11,178 bases of DNA from Oscillospiraceae bacterium (GCA_902803695.1 CADCQX010000101.1:1-11178); one strand, 5' to 3'. Shown: positions 1-7,865, numbered from the stretch's first letter. Numbers and translations: made by a program. The notes: a model not told the origin generated them from the sequence alone.

Positions 1-938
1 GCGATGTCCGAATTTCTGCAGCTATTATGCTCGATATCGGATTCTTCTGCAACCTTAAATCCGAGATCGGTTCCTGAAGGAAGAACATCCATCGGGAAAG
101 GCTGTGCCCAGTCAGGTACGCCTGCACCTGATTCACCTCTTAAGTTATGGTTGAAATCACCGCCGCAGATGACGTAGTTTCCGTTTTCGACTTCCTTTTG
201 GATGTCACCCATGAGCATGCCGAGCTGACCTTCTCTAACGGAAGCATCGCTGCCGTATGCGGAAAGATGAACGTTAAAGATGCAAAGTTCCTTACCGTTT
301 TCGACAGGTATCCTCGTGATGGAATAACAACGGTCGAGGTCCACGATCCTCTTAAGTGATGTGGACACAGGAAGACTTCTTCTGAGTGATGAAGAGAAGA
401 ACAGAGAAGAGCAGGTAAGAAGACCGGACTGGTTCTTGCCGTGTGGTTCGGTCAAAGGCCAGAACAGGAACGGTGAATCGAAGTTCTGTGAGAATACATA
501 GTTCGAATAACCGAAGATGTTCTTAAGCTGCTCTGCTTCGTCTACATGATATGTTCTTGTTCCGTCGATATCGACTTCCTGAAGGATCACGATATCAGGG
601 TTGACACTCTTGATGTCATTTCCGATACCGTCAATGTTTACGATAAGCTCATCCTTGCTCTTTGCCCAGGATGAATCACCGCCGTCCATGAAGAAACTGT
701 AGTCACTCTCATATGCACCGAAACCGATGTTATATGTCATGATGGTGTATGTCTCGTTAACGGATGCTTCTTCGATAACAGCACCTCTGTTATCGACTGT
801 AAGATCCTTGTTGTCCTCGATCCTGTGATAGGACGCAAATGCGTAGATGATATAACCAGCTACTACGAGTATGAGAACAGCCAGGATAATTGCGACGACC
901 TTGATGATCGTCTTTACGATTGATTTCTGTTTAGTCAC
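1..938 (-). CDS. Membrane-anchored endonuclease/exonuclease/phosphatase-family protein (3' end outside window)
   Basis: Reading leftward from a GTG at 938, the frame stays open for 312 codons and runs off the window. The N-terminus has a short basic stretch (TKQKS) followed by one long hydrophobic segment at about residues 8-36, so it is a signal anchor with the rest outside the membrane. The remainder has the ordered motifs of the EEP (DNase I-like) superfamily: MTYNIGFG (Asn70), ILQEVD (Glu121, metal ligand), NVHLSAYGS (His224) and CGGDFNHN (Asp261, Asn263). The final Ser-Asp-His motif would lie beyond the window edge. GTG is chosen because GGGGGTG (947-953) lies 8 nt upstream and no nearby ATG is in frame. 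Members cleave phosphodiesters in nucleic acids, phospholipids or inositol phosphates; the substrate here cannot be told. Its promoter faces that of the Sel1 gene across about 75 bp. Family assignment is secure, function is not. Confidence 0.88.
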   Translation of the reverse strand, partial: MTKQKSIVKTIIKVVAIILAVLILVVAGYIIYAFASYHRIEDNKDLTVDNRGAVIEEASVNETYTIMTYNIGFGAYESDYSFFMDGGDSSWAKSKDELIVNIDGIGNDIKSVNPDIVILQEVDIDGTRTYHVDEAEQLKNIFGYSNYVFSQNFDSPFLFWPLTEPHGKNQSGLLTCSSLFFSSSLRRSLPVSTSLKRIVDLDRCYSITRIPVENGKELCIFNVHLSAYGSDASVREGQLGMLMGDIQKEVENGNYVICGGDFNHNLRGESGAGVPDWAQPFPMDVLPSGTDLGFKVAEESDIEHNSCRNSDI

Positions 939-960
939 TTGTATGTCACCCCCAACGGAT

Positions 961-966
961 ATTGTA
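961..966 (-). promoter_or_regulatory. Weak candidate -10 for the leftward EEP-family gene
   Basis: On the minus strand TACAAT matches the -10 consensus at five of six positions. A poor -35 (TTTAAT, 984-989) lies 17 nt upstream. Transcription would start near 954, just before the GGGGGTG ribosome binding site at 947-953, giving an unusually short leader. It is proposed only because the divergent gap has little other room for a promoter. Confidence 0.3.
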
Positions 967-974
967 CATTATGA

Positions 975-983
975 TGTTATAAT
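975..983 (+). promoter_or_regulatory. Extended -10 promoter for the Sel1-repeat gene
   Basis: TGTTATAAT is a perfect extended -10 element (TGnTATAAT). No good -35 hexamer sits at the right distance, as is usual for promoters that rely on the extended -10. Transcription would start near 990, giving a leader of roughly 24 nt that contains GGGGGTG (1004-1010) before the ATG at 1014. It probably drives both the Sel1-repeat gene and the GH16 gene behind it. Confidence 0.6.
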
Positions 984-1013
984 ATTAAAAGAAGTTATTT
1001 TACGGGGGTGTTT

Positions 1014-2900
1014 ATGATCGAGCCGATGAAGGGTAATCCGGTAGTCCATATAGCGACGGGAAGAATAGGTATCGCTTCTGCCGAGCTGGGCAATTCCTGG
1101 CTCGTCTCATTCCGCGACAAGAGTCTTCTTCATCCTGAACTGGTTGCCATTCCGACCGAAGAACTGGACCGCGTGATCCTTCCGGAGATCAAAGGTTCCG
1201 AGATCAAGAGAGTCGTAAGGGGAACCCTGGATGTCAGAGAACTTACGGATAATTTTCTCATTATCGGAGAGATCTCCGAGAAGAGTAAGTATAAGATAAA
1301 GGCCGCAGATCTTTTGTACGGCATTAAAAATCTCCTGGTGGCATTCGAACTCGAGAAGGTGGCTGATTACTGCCTCTTCGTATGCTCGATCCTTTATGAG
1401 ATCCTTCCTAATCCGGAATATGATGACCGCTTTGAAGAAAGGGAAGTCATCGAATACTGCGTCGGCCTCATGAACCAGATCTTCGTAAAGATCCTCGAGA
1501 ATCCTTTGCTGGTAAATATCGAGGAAGCCATCCGGTTCTTTGAACTTATCGAAAAAGACCTCAAGGACTACATAGATGAGGGCATTATCCCTGATGCGGT
1601 ATACGGAAGTTTCCTCGGAAAAACAGATGCTGATGAGGCATGCCTTGAGGGTGATGCATACATGACGAAGTTCAAATTCGCCCTTGAATATCTGTGCGCC
1701 AAAGATGATCCCCAGGCTATAAAGACCAGAGGATACTGTTACTACACAGGCAACAAGATGTACAAGCAGGATTTCTATAAATCCCGCGATGCATTCCTAA
1801 AGTATTATTCCATGACTGGTTCTGCGACAGCCGCAAATACTCTCGGATACATCTATTACTACGGAAGATGTAACGGCGGAAAACCGCAGTATGACGAGGC
1901 TTTCAAGTATTTCAGCATCGGACATGCAGCAGGGCTTTTCGAGAGTACCTATAAGCTCGCAGATATGTTTGCCAGAGGTTATTACATCGTTCAAAACGGC
2001 AGGATCGCCATGGATCTTTACTGGTCCGTATATAACGAATGCTTCGAGCAGATAAGACGCGAGAACTACGATTCCAAATTCGCTGACATTGCACTTAGGA
2101 TGGGAAACTGTTATATGCAGGGCATCGGCGTCGAAGAAGATTACGAGACGGGATATGCTTATTATCTGCAGGCAAAGTTCGCCATCGAGAAGAGAATGCA
2201 GGAACTGGACTACTACGGAGATGATGTAGTTTATAAGAGTGTCAGAAGCGCTATTACAAAGGCGCGTGAGAAATATAAGAAGCATGATACCAAAGTCGTC
2301 TTCGGAGGCCCTCAATGGGTATTGTGGCTCGGAATGGGTGAGAGGAACTGCACCATTAAGCTGGCACCGTTCCCGGACGGATCAATAATGATCGAAGGAA
2401 AGATGCTCAGTAACAGTAAGGATAGGGACGGAATCCCGCCTAAGATCATGGTCGTCATTCCGCCTGCCGATTACTGTGCGCTCAAAAACAAGATCATGGT
2501 AAAAACTGCGCCGGGAAGTACCTATGAGATCTTCGGCGAACCGGATAAAATGGTGTTTAACAATGTTACATATAACGACGCAGAGGGCGTTTCCACGTTT
2601 TGGCTCGATGGTATCCCGGTAGGAAGGATCACCACCAAATACTATGAGATAAGTGCCCCGCTTCCTGCTGAAACTGATGCTCATAAGGGTAAAAAGCACA
2701 GATTTGTGTCTGTTGTTTTCGACGGATCAAAGAGAAAATATGATTATCTTTGTTCTGATAAGTCGGTCAAGCCGGGTGACCAGGTTATGGTAAGCGGATA
2801 TGACGGGGATACGGTAGTTACGGTAACGGATGTTTTCGAGAGGTATGAGGATGAACTTCCGATACCGATCAAAAAGTATAAGAAGGCAAAGAAGATATAA
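1014..2900 (+). CDS. Sel1-like repeat protein with C-terminal beta-rich region
   Basis: About 628 residues with no signal peptide or membrane segment, so probably cytoplasmic. Residue numbers here count from the in-frame GTG at 1008. ATG at 1014 is preferred because GGGGGTG at 1004-1010 then has usable spacing; the GTG at 1008 lies inside that ribosome binding site. A mixed N-terminal region (about 1-215) is followed by Sel1/TPR-type helical repeats at about 225-420, seen in AANTLGYIYYYG, STYKLADMFARGY and ALRMGNCYMQGIGVEEDYETG. Residues 430-630 look beta-rich. The last 70 (VSVVFDGSKRKYDYLC, then KPGDQVMVSGYDGDTVV) resemble a small barrel-like module and end in a lysine-rich tail. Sel1 repeats normally form protein-binding solenoids, so a scaffold or adaptor role is inferred. 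No catalytic motif was recognised. It is probably co-transcribed with the glucanase gene. Confidence 0.85.
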   Translation: MIEPMKGNPVVHIATGRIGIASAELGNSWLVSFRDKSLLHPELVAIPTEELDRVILPEIKGSEIKRVVRGTLDVRELTDNFLIIGEISEKSKYKIKAADLLYGIKNLLVAFELEKVADYCLFVCSILYEILPNPEYDDRFEEREVIEYCVGLMNQIFVKILENPLLVNIEEAIRFFELIEKDLKDYIDEGIIPDAVYGSFLGKTDADEACLEGDAYMTKFKFALEYLCAKDDPQAIKTRGYCYYTGNKMYKQDFYKSRDAFLKYYSMTGSATAANTLGYIYYYGRCNGGKPQYDEAFKYFSIGHAAGLFESTYKLADMFARGYYIVQNGRIAMDLYWSVYNECFEQIRRENYDSKFADIALRMGNCYMQGIGVEEDYETGYAYYLQAKFAIEKRMQELDYYGDDVVYKSVRSAITKAREKYKKHDTKVVFGGPQWVLWLGMGERNCTIKLAPFPDGSIMIEGKMLSNSKDRDGIPPKIMVVIPPADYCALKNKIMVKTAPGSTYEIFGEPDKMVFNNVTYNDAEGVSTFWLDGIPVGRITTKYYEISAPLPAETDAHKGKKHRFVSVVFDGSKRKYDYLCSDKSVKPGDQVMVSGYDGDTVVTVTDVFERYEDELPIPIKKYKKAKKI

Positions 2901-2941
2901 AAAGAGAAAAGGGCAAATTATCTTACTTGGAGGAATGACCT

Positions 2942-3967
2942 ATGAAAAAGGCCACATTCGCGCTTGTGATGGCATCACTGATGCTCCTGGGATCCTGCGC
3001 AAAAACAACTGAAACAACGGATTCGGAGGAGACAACGACTACGGCTCAGGCGACTGAGATGAGCGAGACAACGACTGAAGCTACCACGGAAGAAACAACT
3101 GAAGAGACCACGGTACAGACTGCTCCCGAGATCACCACAACGGAAGCGGTGGAGACGGAACCGCCGACGCCGCCTGAAGGATGCGTGGTGCCTGAGGGAT
3201 ATACTTTCGTATGGTCGGATGAATTCGACGGCGATGAATTAAGCAAAGACAACTGGAATACCGAGCATCACAGCAAGGGTTATGTAAATAACGAACTTCA
3301 GGAATATACCTGGGGTACGACGAATGTCTATGTGGAGGACGGCGATCTCGTTATCCAGCCTCTCATGGAGGTTACGGATGACGGCGAAGTGAAGTATACA
3401 TCCGGAAGGATAAACTCATATCAGAACGCATCGTTCCTTTACGGATACTTTGAAGCAAGGATCAAGGTTCCTGAAGGTAAGGGATTCCTGCCGGCCTTCT
3501 GGATGCTGCCGAGCAAGAATAATTACGGCGGATGGCCTTTGTCAGGTGAGATCGACATCATGGAAGTTGTCGGAGGAGAGGAGAGTACAACATACTCTAC
3601 GCTTCACTACGGACTTCCTCACGATCAGTCACAGGGATATACATCCATAAGCGGAAAGCTCTCTGATGACTATCATATCTATGCATGCGAATGGGTGCCG
3701 GGCAAGCTCATGTTCTATCTCGACGGTGAGAAATTCTATGAGACCAGCGACTGGTACTGCGTTACTCAGCTGGGAGTAGAGAAGGATTATCCTGCACCGT
3801 TTGATTCAGCGTTCTATTTCACGCTCAATGTAGCTGTAGGCGGCGACTGGCCGGGTGATCCTGACGAGAATACAACATTCGATGAGAAGGCTCAGATGAG
3901 AGTCGATTACGTCCGTGTTTATCAGATGGAATCCTATGATGACAGTTCGGTCGTTAAGCCTTCCTGA
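2942..3967 (+). CDS. GH16 family beta-glucanase (laminarinase-type) lipoprotein
   Basis: A 341-residue secreted lipoprotein. The N-terminal signal ends in the lipobox LGSC, with Cys19 as the lipid-modified residue. A low-complexity linker of Thr and Glu (about residues 20-79; DNA 2999-3178) puts the enzyme at a distance from the membrane. The GH16 catalytic domain (about 88-330) has FVWSDEFDGDEL at its start and the active-site motif GEIDIMEVVG, with Glu203 as nucleophile, Asp205 as assisting residue and Glu208 as acid/base. The ExDxxE spacing with the extra Met is that of laminarinase-type members rather than the shorter lichenase motif. It should hydrolyse beta-1,3- or mixed-linked beta-glucan by the retaining mechanism; exact specificity cannot be read from sequence. 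The start is fixed by GGAGG (2929-2933) 8 nt upstream. There is no carbohydrate-binding module. It lies 41 bp behind the Sel1 gene. Confidence 0.93.
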   Translation: MKKATFALVMASLMLLGSCAKTTETTDSEETTTTAQATEMSETTTEATTEETTEETTVQTAPEITTTEAVETEPPTPPEGCVVPEGYTFVWSDEFDGDELSKDNWNTEHHSKGYVNNELQEYTWGTTNVYVEDGDLVIQPLMEVTDDGEVKYTSGRINSYQNASFLYGYFEARIKVPEGKGFLPAFWMLPSKNNYGGWPLSGEIDIMEVVGGEESTTYSTLHYGLPHDQSQGYTSISGKLSDDYHIYACEWVPGKLMFYLDGEKFYETSDWYCVTQLGVEKDYPAPFDSAFYFTLNVAVGGDWPGDPDENTTFDEKAQMRVDYVRVYQMESYDDSSVVKPS

Positions 3968-3969
3968 TC

Positions 3970-5790
3970 TTATTTGAACGGGATGATCCTGGCTTCAATA
4001 CACTTGCTTCCGAATTCGGTACTTCTGGTGAATCCCAGTACTACCTCTTTTCTTGTTGCGCCTGTTTTGAGCTGATCGACCCAGAATGCCTTACCTGAGG
4101 AGTCACTTGATCTGTCCATGAATGTCAGATAAAGCCTCTCTACAAATTCCTCATCAGAAAGATGGAGACCTTCCATCTCAGGACTCAGGAAGAACTCTAC
4201 GCCTGCATCTTCGCCGGTAAGTTCAAAGTTAGCCAGAAGCTTAGCCCAGAAGTCACGTCCTTCAGTATCATATTCTCTTCCGAGAGCTGTCTGATAGAGA
4301 CGCTCAACAAATGCGTTGGTAGCGTCAGTAGGTGCGATCTTGACTGATGAAACAGCGGTTCCTCCGGATTTGATACCGTAGGATGCGCATGTATCTGCCC
4401 ACTCCTTGGAATTGATGAAGAAGTCGGCCAGTGTATCAAGGGAAACTTCACCCTTGCAAAGTGCGATAGTCCAGAAATTCTTGCCTTCGTAGTCGAATTC
4501 ACGGTTGAAGAATGCTCTGTAAAGAACATTTAGATAATCGCTGTAGCTTATGGTCTTGCTCTTAAATTCCGCAGACTTAAGGAAATTATATGCGCACTCG
4601 GCACCTGTATTTCTGTAGTTATAAAGCTCATTTACCCAGAACTCTTCACCTTCAGGTTCCGCATCTCGTCCGAGAACGCAGGTATACATCCTGTCGACGA
4701 ATGCTCTGATCTGATCTATGGAATTCCCCGTATCAGATGGGAGAGGGATAGGTGAGTTTGTAACCTCGAATCTGGTGTTGTTGTAGTAGACATAGCGAGG
4801 ATTCGAACCGCCTTCGCTGACCTTCTTACAATAAAGACCGTTAAGGAAATCAACGAAGAAGTATGTGTTGCCGTCGTATTCGAAGTAGAGTTCTTCAACA
4901 TAGTAACCGTTATATTCGGTGTTGTCAGGCATCTTCTCGTAGAATGCTCCTGCGACAGGTGAGTAGATGTCGCTGTTATAAAGCAGATAAGCAAAGCTTA
5001 CGTTAAACCTGGTATGTGAGATAGGATTTCTGTCATCGTTCGTGACATCAACGCAATACCAGTAGCCGTGTACATTTACGAAGTTCCACATGTGAGCTTC
5101 GCTCTCTACACAGATGGCTTCGATATCGTGAAGCTTCAATAGGATCTGGAATGCTTTGCTGTAGCCTGTGCAGACAGTCCTTTGAGTATTGAATGCGCTT
5201 ACGATGTTCTGTCCGTCGTAGACGCTGGAGAGATCATAAGTGAGTTTCTGAATAATATAGTCATGGATATAAAGCTCCACATCTGCAGGTCTGTTGGAGG
5301 TCAATCCCGAATTGATCTCCTTGTTCCATGCTTCTATATTTGTACGGAGCTGCTTTGTCGTTGAGCTTCTGGTGTTTCCGTTAAGGAAATCAGAATACAC
5401 GTAGTCATGTATCTCTACGATCTGTCCCGTGTAGGTATTCATGTAGTATGAAAAACCGTTGAGGATAAAATAGTACTGCGGATTATCATCCTTGAAAAAG
5501 TAGAAGACATCTACAAGCTGTTTCTGGGAAAGGCCCATATCAGCAACGTTGATGCTGATATTAGGATTAGATTCGTCGCCGAACATCAATTCGCTGCTGA
5601 CTCTTCCAAGTTCGTTATAGAATACTTTTTCCTTGTCTGTAAGACGGTCATAGTAATAGTGACCGGAGATACCGTTCCAGAAATCGCGGTCGCTCAATCT
5701 GGTCTCTGCCGAAACACGTGTAGCAGGGATCATCGCGAAAACGACGATCGCCGATAATATAAATGATAAGAATCTAAACCTTCTGCCCAT
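3970..5790 (-). CDS. Secreted transglutaminase-like protein with C-terminal DUF4214 repeats
   Basis: 606 residues. The signal peptide (basic MGRRFRF, hydrophobic core, cleavage probably after VSA near residue 28) indicates export. A domain of the transglutaminase/papain-like fold occupies about residues 165-270. Its triad is Cys207 in RTVCTGYS, His233 in EAHMWNFV and Asp248 in YCVDVTND, all present, so it is probably an active thiol enzyme (peptidase or transamidase; not distinguishable here). After a Tyr-rich stretch (about 290-345) come four DUF4214-type helical units from 364 to the end, recognisable by FVxRxY, the GRE/D turn and the G--FW motif. These arms are common at the C-termini of clostridial exported proteins and may attach the protein to the surface or a matrix, which is inference. 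There is no LPXTG or S-layer motif. Start supported by AGAGG 7 nt upstream. The stop lies 2 bp from that of the convergent GH16 gene. Confidence 0.9.
   Translation of the reverse strand: MGRRFRFLSFILSAIVVFAMIPATRVSAETRLSDRDFWNGISGHYYYDRLTDKEKVFYNELGRVSSELMFGDESNPNISINVADMGLSQKQLVDVFYFFKDDNPQYYFILNGFSYYMNTYTGQIVEIHDYVYSDFLNGNTRSSTTKQLRTNIEAWNKEINSGLTSNRPADVELYIHDYIIQKLTYDLSSVYDGQNIVSAFNTQRTVCTGYSKAFQILLKLHDIEAICVESEAHMWNFVNVHGYWYCVDVTNDDRNPISHTRFNVSFAYLLYNSDIYSPVAGAFYEKMPDNTEYNGYYVEELYFEYDGNTYFFVDFLNGLYCKKVSEGGSNPRYVYYNNTRFEVTNSPIPLPSDTGNSIDQIRAFVDRMYTCVLGRDAEPEGEEFWVNELYNYRNTGAECAYNFLKSAEFKSKTISYSDYLNVLYRAFFNREFDYEGKNFWTIALCKGEVSLDTLADFFINSKEWADTCASYGIKSGGTAVSSVKIAPTDATNAFVERLYQTALGREYDTEGRDFWAKLLANFELTGEDAGVEFFLSPEMEGLHLSDEEFVERLYLTFMDRSSDSSGKAFWVDQLKTGATRKEVVLGFTRSTEFGSKCIEARIIPFK
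4012..4704 (-). repeat. Tandem 130-residue duplication of a DUF4214 pair (protein-level repeat)
   Basis: Within the transglutaminase-like protein, residues from 364 and from 494 align without a gap at a constant 130-residue offset. Phe364/Phe494, Gly374/Gly504, Trp385/Trp515, Tyr419/Phe549, Gly436/Gly566 and Trp440/Trp570 correspond. Each module contains a longer unit A (with NTG or LTG after the FW motif) and a shorter unit B. The nucleotide sequences have diverged, so this is an old duplication. Confidence 0.8.
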
Positions 5791-5814
5791 ATAAAAACCT
5801 CTTGTATTGCTTGG

Positions 5815-5826
5815 TTTATATTATCA
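5815..5826 (-). promoter_or_regulatory. Tentative -10 region for the leftward transglutaminase-like gene
   Basis: The minus strand reads TGATAATATAAA here. It can be seen as an extended -10 (TG-A-TAATAT) or as TATAAA, and lies about 25 nt before the start codon. A TTGACC at 5848-5853 resembles a -35, but it is too far away (more than 20 nt) to pair properly. The rest of the A/T-rich gap 5791-5942 shows nothing else I recognise. Confidence 0.35.
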
Positions 5827-5909
5827 GAGAAATCATACGATTGGAAAGGTCAAACTGTAACAAATAATAAGCATATAAGATATTTTTTAATATGTACTGT
5901 CACAATAAA

Positions 5910-5918
5910 TGATATAAT
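5910..5918 (+). promoter_or_regulatory. Extended -10 promoter for the YcxB-like gene
   Basis: TGATATAAT is a perfect extended -10 element. The expected -35 position holds no TTGACA-like hexamer. Transcription would begin around 5925, about 11 nt before the AAGGAG ribosome binding site at 5936-5941. Confidence 0.6.
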
Positions 5919-5948
5919 CTCCTATAGTTAAATTCAAGGAGAATGATG

Positions 5949-6491
5949 ATGGTAATTAAATCCACTAAGATCGACAGAGCTTATGCCAAGGAGTTCCTTA
6001 ATGTCGTATATCAGGGAACAGTGCTCATGAAGAACCCGAGAAAGGGAACGAAGGATCTTTTCATAATCTATCCGGGCATCGCGGCATGCTGTCTCTTACT
6101 GGGTTTTGTAATGCTCTTCATGGCATTTTGCACATCATTCTTCAAAGATCACGATTATCTCTATTACTGTCTTGCAGGTGCATTCCTCGGAACTCTGATC
6201 GTCGGCGCATTTTACGTTAAGATCCTTATCTCTCTTAATAAGAGCGTCAAGAAAGAACGTAAGGTAACTTACACATTCGGCGAGGAAGGCTTCAAATATA
6301 ATGACCACGAATCCGACGAACTCGACATCAAGTATGAAGATTGTAACTGCCTCCTTATCATGGATCACGGAATGTATATCATTCCCAATAGTGACAAGGG
6401 AGGAGCACTTATAGGAATCCCGATAGAACATAAGGATCAGGTTACCGGTTTCCTTCGCGAAAACGATATCGAACTTGAGATCGTTAAATGA
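5949..6491 (+). CDS. YcxB-like two-helix membrane protein
   Basis: About 180 residues. Three consecutive ATG codons (5943, 5946, 5949) could start it. The AAGGAG at 5936-5941 is 1, 4 and 7 nt from them, so 5949 is the best spaced. After a roughly 40-residue cytoplasmic lead (PRKGTKDLF) there are two hydrophobic helices (about IYPGIAACCLLLGFVML and YYCLAGAFLGTLIVGAFYV) separated by a short loop. A soluble C-terminal domain of about 70 residues follows (YTFGEEGFKYND, IKYEDCNCLLIM, MYIIPNSDKGG). This helix-helix-then-beta layout, with the YIIP motif late in the protein, is typical of the YcxB-like family, whose function is unknown. It stands alone between a divergent promoter region and a terminator. 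No operon partner suggests a role. Confidence 0.8.
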   Translation: MVIKSTKIDRAYAKEFLNVVYQGTVLMKNPRKGTKDLFIIYPGIAACCLLLGFVMLFMAFCTSFFKDHDYLYYCLAGAFLGTLIVGAFYVKILISLNKSVKKERKVTYTFGEEGFKYNDHESDELDIKYEDCNCLLIMDHGMYIIPNSDKGGALIGIPIEHKDQVTGFLRENDIELEIVK

Positions 6492-6503
6492 TGAAAAATA
6501 AAT

Positions 6504-6533
6504 AAGGCTGTACTTCAAAGTAAGTACAGCCTT
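6504..6533. terminator. Bidirectional intrinsic terminator between the YcxB-like gene and thiC
   Basis: A perfect 12-bp stem, AAGGCTGTACTT pairing with AAGTACAGCCTT, encloses a 6-nt loop. On the plus strand it is followed by TTATTGTAT and lies 12 nt after the YcxB-like stop. On the minus strand it is followed by a T-rich run (TTATTTATTTTT) and lies 27 nt after the thiC stop. The U tract is better leftward, so it is likely the end of the thiamine operon as well as of the convergent gene. Confidence 0.9.
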
Positions 6534-6560
6534 TATTGTATAAGATTCTAATGTTTTCGA

Positions 6561-7865
6561 TCAGAGGATATCGATATATTCTCCTGCGAGGGCCTTGTTC
6601 ATGCTTCTTACTGCACAGAACTTACCGCACATGGAACATGTATCGTCATGCTCAGGAGCTCTGCTGTCGCGGATGGCTTTGGCTGTTTCAGGATCGATGG
6701 AGCATTCCCACTGCTTATCCCAGTCGAATGTCCTTCTGGCATCAGCCATCTGATCATCAAGGTCTCTGGCGTGAGGTATCTTCTTGGCGATATCAGCCGC
6801 GTGAGCTGCAATCCTTGAGGCGATGATACCCTGCTTAACATCTTCAACGTTAGGAAGAGCCAGGTGCTCTGCAGGCGTTACGTAGCAAAGGAAGGCCGCA
6901 CCTGCGGAAGCTGCGATAGCGCCGCCGATCGCTGAAGTGATATGGTCATATCCCGGAGCGATGTCAGTTACGAGAGGTCCCAAGACATAGAACGGAGCAC
7001 CCATGCACATCTTCTGCTGGATCTTCATGTTAGCTTCGATCTCGTCCATAGCCATGTGTCCCGGACCTTCAATCATTACCTGAACATCCTTGGCCCATGC
7101 ACGTTTTGTAAGCTCAGCGAGACGGACAAGCTCTTCGATCTGGCATACGTCGCTCGAATCAGCGAGACATCCCGGACGGCAGGCATCACCGAGGGAGATG
7201 GTTACGTCATATTCACGGCAGATATCGAGGATCTCATCGTAGTATTCGTAGAACGGATTCTCTTCTCCTGTCATGCACATCCATGCGAAGATCAATGAGC
7301 CGCCACGGGAAACGATATTCATCTTTCTCTTGTGCTTCTTGATCTGTTCGATCGTTTTTCTCGTGATACCGCAGTGGAGGGTAACAAAGTCAACGCCGTC
7401 TTCCGCATGAAGTCTTACTACGTCGATAAGGTTTTTTGCAGTAAGTGTAGCGAGGTCTCTCTGATAATGGATAACGCTGTCATATACAGGAACTGTACCG
7501 ATCATTGCAGGACACTCGGAAGTGAGCTTCTTTCTGAACGGCTGTGTGTTTCCGTGAGAAGAAAGATCCATGATAGCCTCTGCTCCCATGTCTACAGCTG
7601 CCATAACTTTCTGCATCTCGATGTCATAGTCCTTGCAGTCTCTTGAAACTCCGAGATTAACGTTGATCTTTGTCTTGAGCATCGATCCTACACCGTTCGG
7701 ATCGATACAGGTGTGAAGCTTGTTGGCACAGATAGCTACCTGACCTTTTGCAACGAGATCCCTGATCTCTTCTTCGGTCCTGTACTCCTTCTTTGCTACT
7801 GCCTTCATTTCAGGTGTGATGATGCCGCGTTTTGCAGCATCCATTTGAGTTGTGTACTCTCTCAT
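6561..7865 (-). CDS. thiC: Phosphomethylpyrimidine synthase ThiC (short form)
   Basis: 434 residues. ThiC rearranges 5-aminoimidazole ribotide into 4-amino-5-hydroxymethyl-2-methylpyrimidine phosphate, the pyrimidine half of thiamine, using a [4Fe-4S] cluster and S-adenosylmethionine in the cytoplasm. Conserved signatures run through it: IVSRGGS (184-190), SLGDACRPG (224-232), MIEGPGH (264-270) and DIAPGYDHI (301-309). The C-terminal cluster motif is Cys410, Cys413 and Cys417. That is CX2CX3C, one residue tighter than the CX2CX4C of the long E. coli type. It also lacks the long N-terminal extension of proteobacterial ThiC, as expected for the short form. GGAGG (7875-7879) lies 9 nt before the ATG. 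The start codon overlaps the stop of an upstream 37-codon ORF (ATGA), so the two are probably translationally coupled. It is the last gene of the thi operon. Confidence 0.97.
   Translation of the reverse strand: MREYTTQMDAAKRGIITPEMKAVAKKEYRTEEEIRDLVAKGQVAICANKLHTCIDPNGVGSMLKTKINVNLGVSRDCKDYDIEMQKVMAAVDMGAEAIMDLSSHGNTQPFRKKLTSECPAMIGTVPVYDSVIHYQRDLATLTAKNLIDVVRLHAEDGVDFVTLHCGITRKTIEQIKKHKRKMNIVSRGGSLIFAWMCMTGEENPFYEYYDEILDICREYDVTISLGDACRPGCLADSSDVCQIEELVRLAELTKRAWAKDVQVMIEGPGHMAMDEIEANMKIQQKMCMGAPFYVLGPLVTDIAPGYDHITSAIGGAIAASAGAAFLCYVTPAEHLALPNVEDVKQGIIASRIAAHAADIAKKIPHARDLDDQMADARRTFDWDKQWECSIDPETAKAIRDSRAPEHDDTCSMCGKFCAVRSMNKALAGEYIDIL

Noticed and set aside
147..359. Rightward open frame inside the EEP-family gene
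   Set aside because: It lies antisense to conserved EEP motifs (GGDFN, NVHL), has no ribosome binding site and shows no family features. The same holds for other antisense frames inside thiC, thiH, thiG and thiF.
2935..3012. Out-of-frame ATG at 2935, just before the GH16 start
   Set aside because: It is only 1 nt from the GGAGG core and opens a short meaningless frame. The ATG at 2942 has proper spacing and begins a clear lipoprotein signal.
2999..3178. Thr/Glu-rich repeats of ACAACTGAA-type codons, considered as a tandem DNA repeat
   Set aside because: Codon use varies and there is no fixed period. It is a low-complexity linker of the lipoprotein, not a DNA-level repeat.
4005..4016. CCGAATTCGG palindrome considered as a terminator for the GH16 gene
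   Set aside because: It has no loop room beyond the palindrome centre and no T tract, and it lies within coding sequence of the opposing gene.
6609..6636. ThiC cluster motif is CX2CX3C instead of CX2CX4C
   Set aside because: The spacing looks like a normal property of short-form ThiC. The three cysteines and all other signatures are intact, so it is not a lesion.
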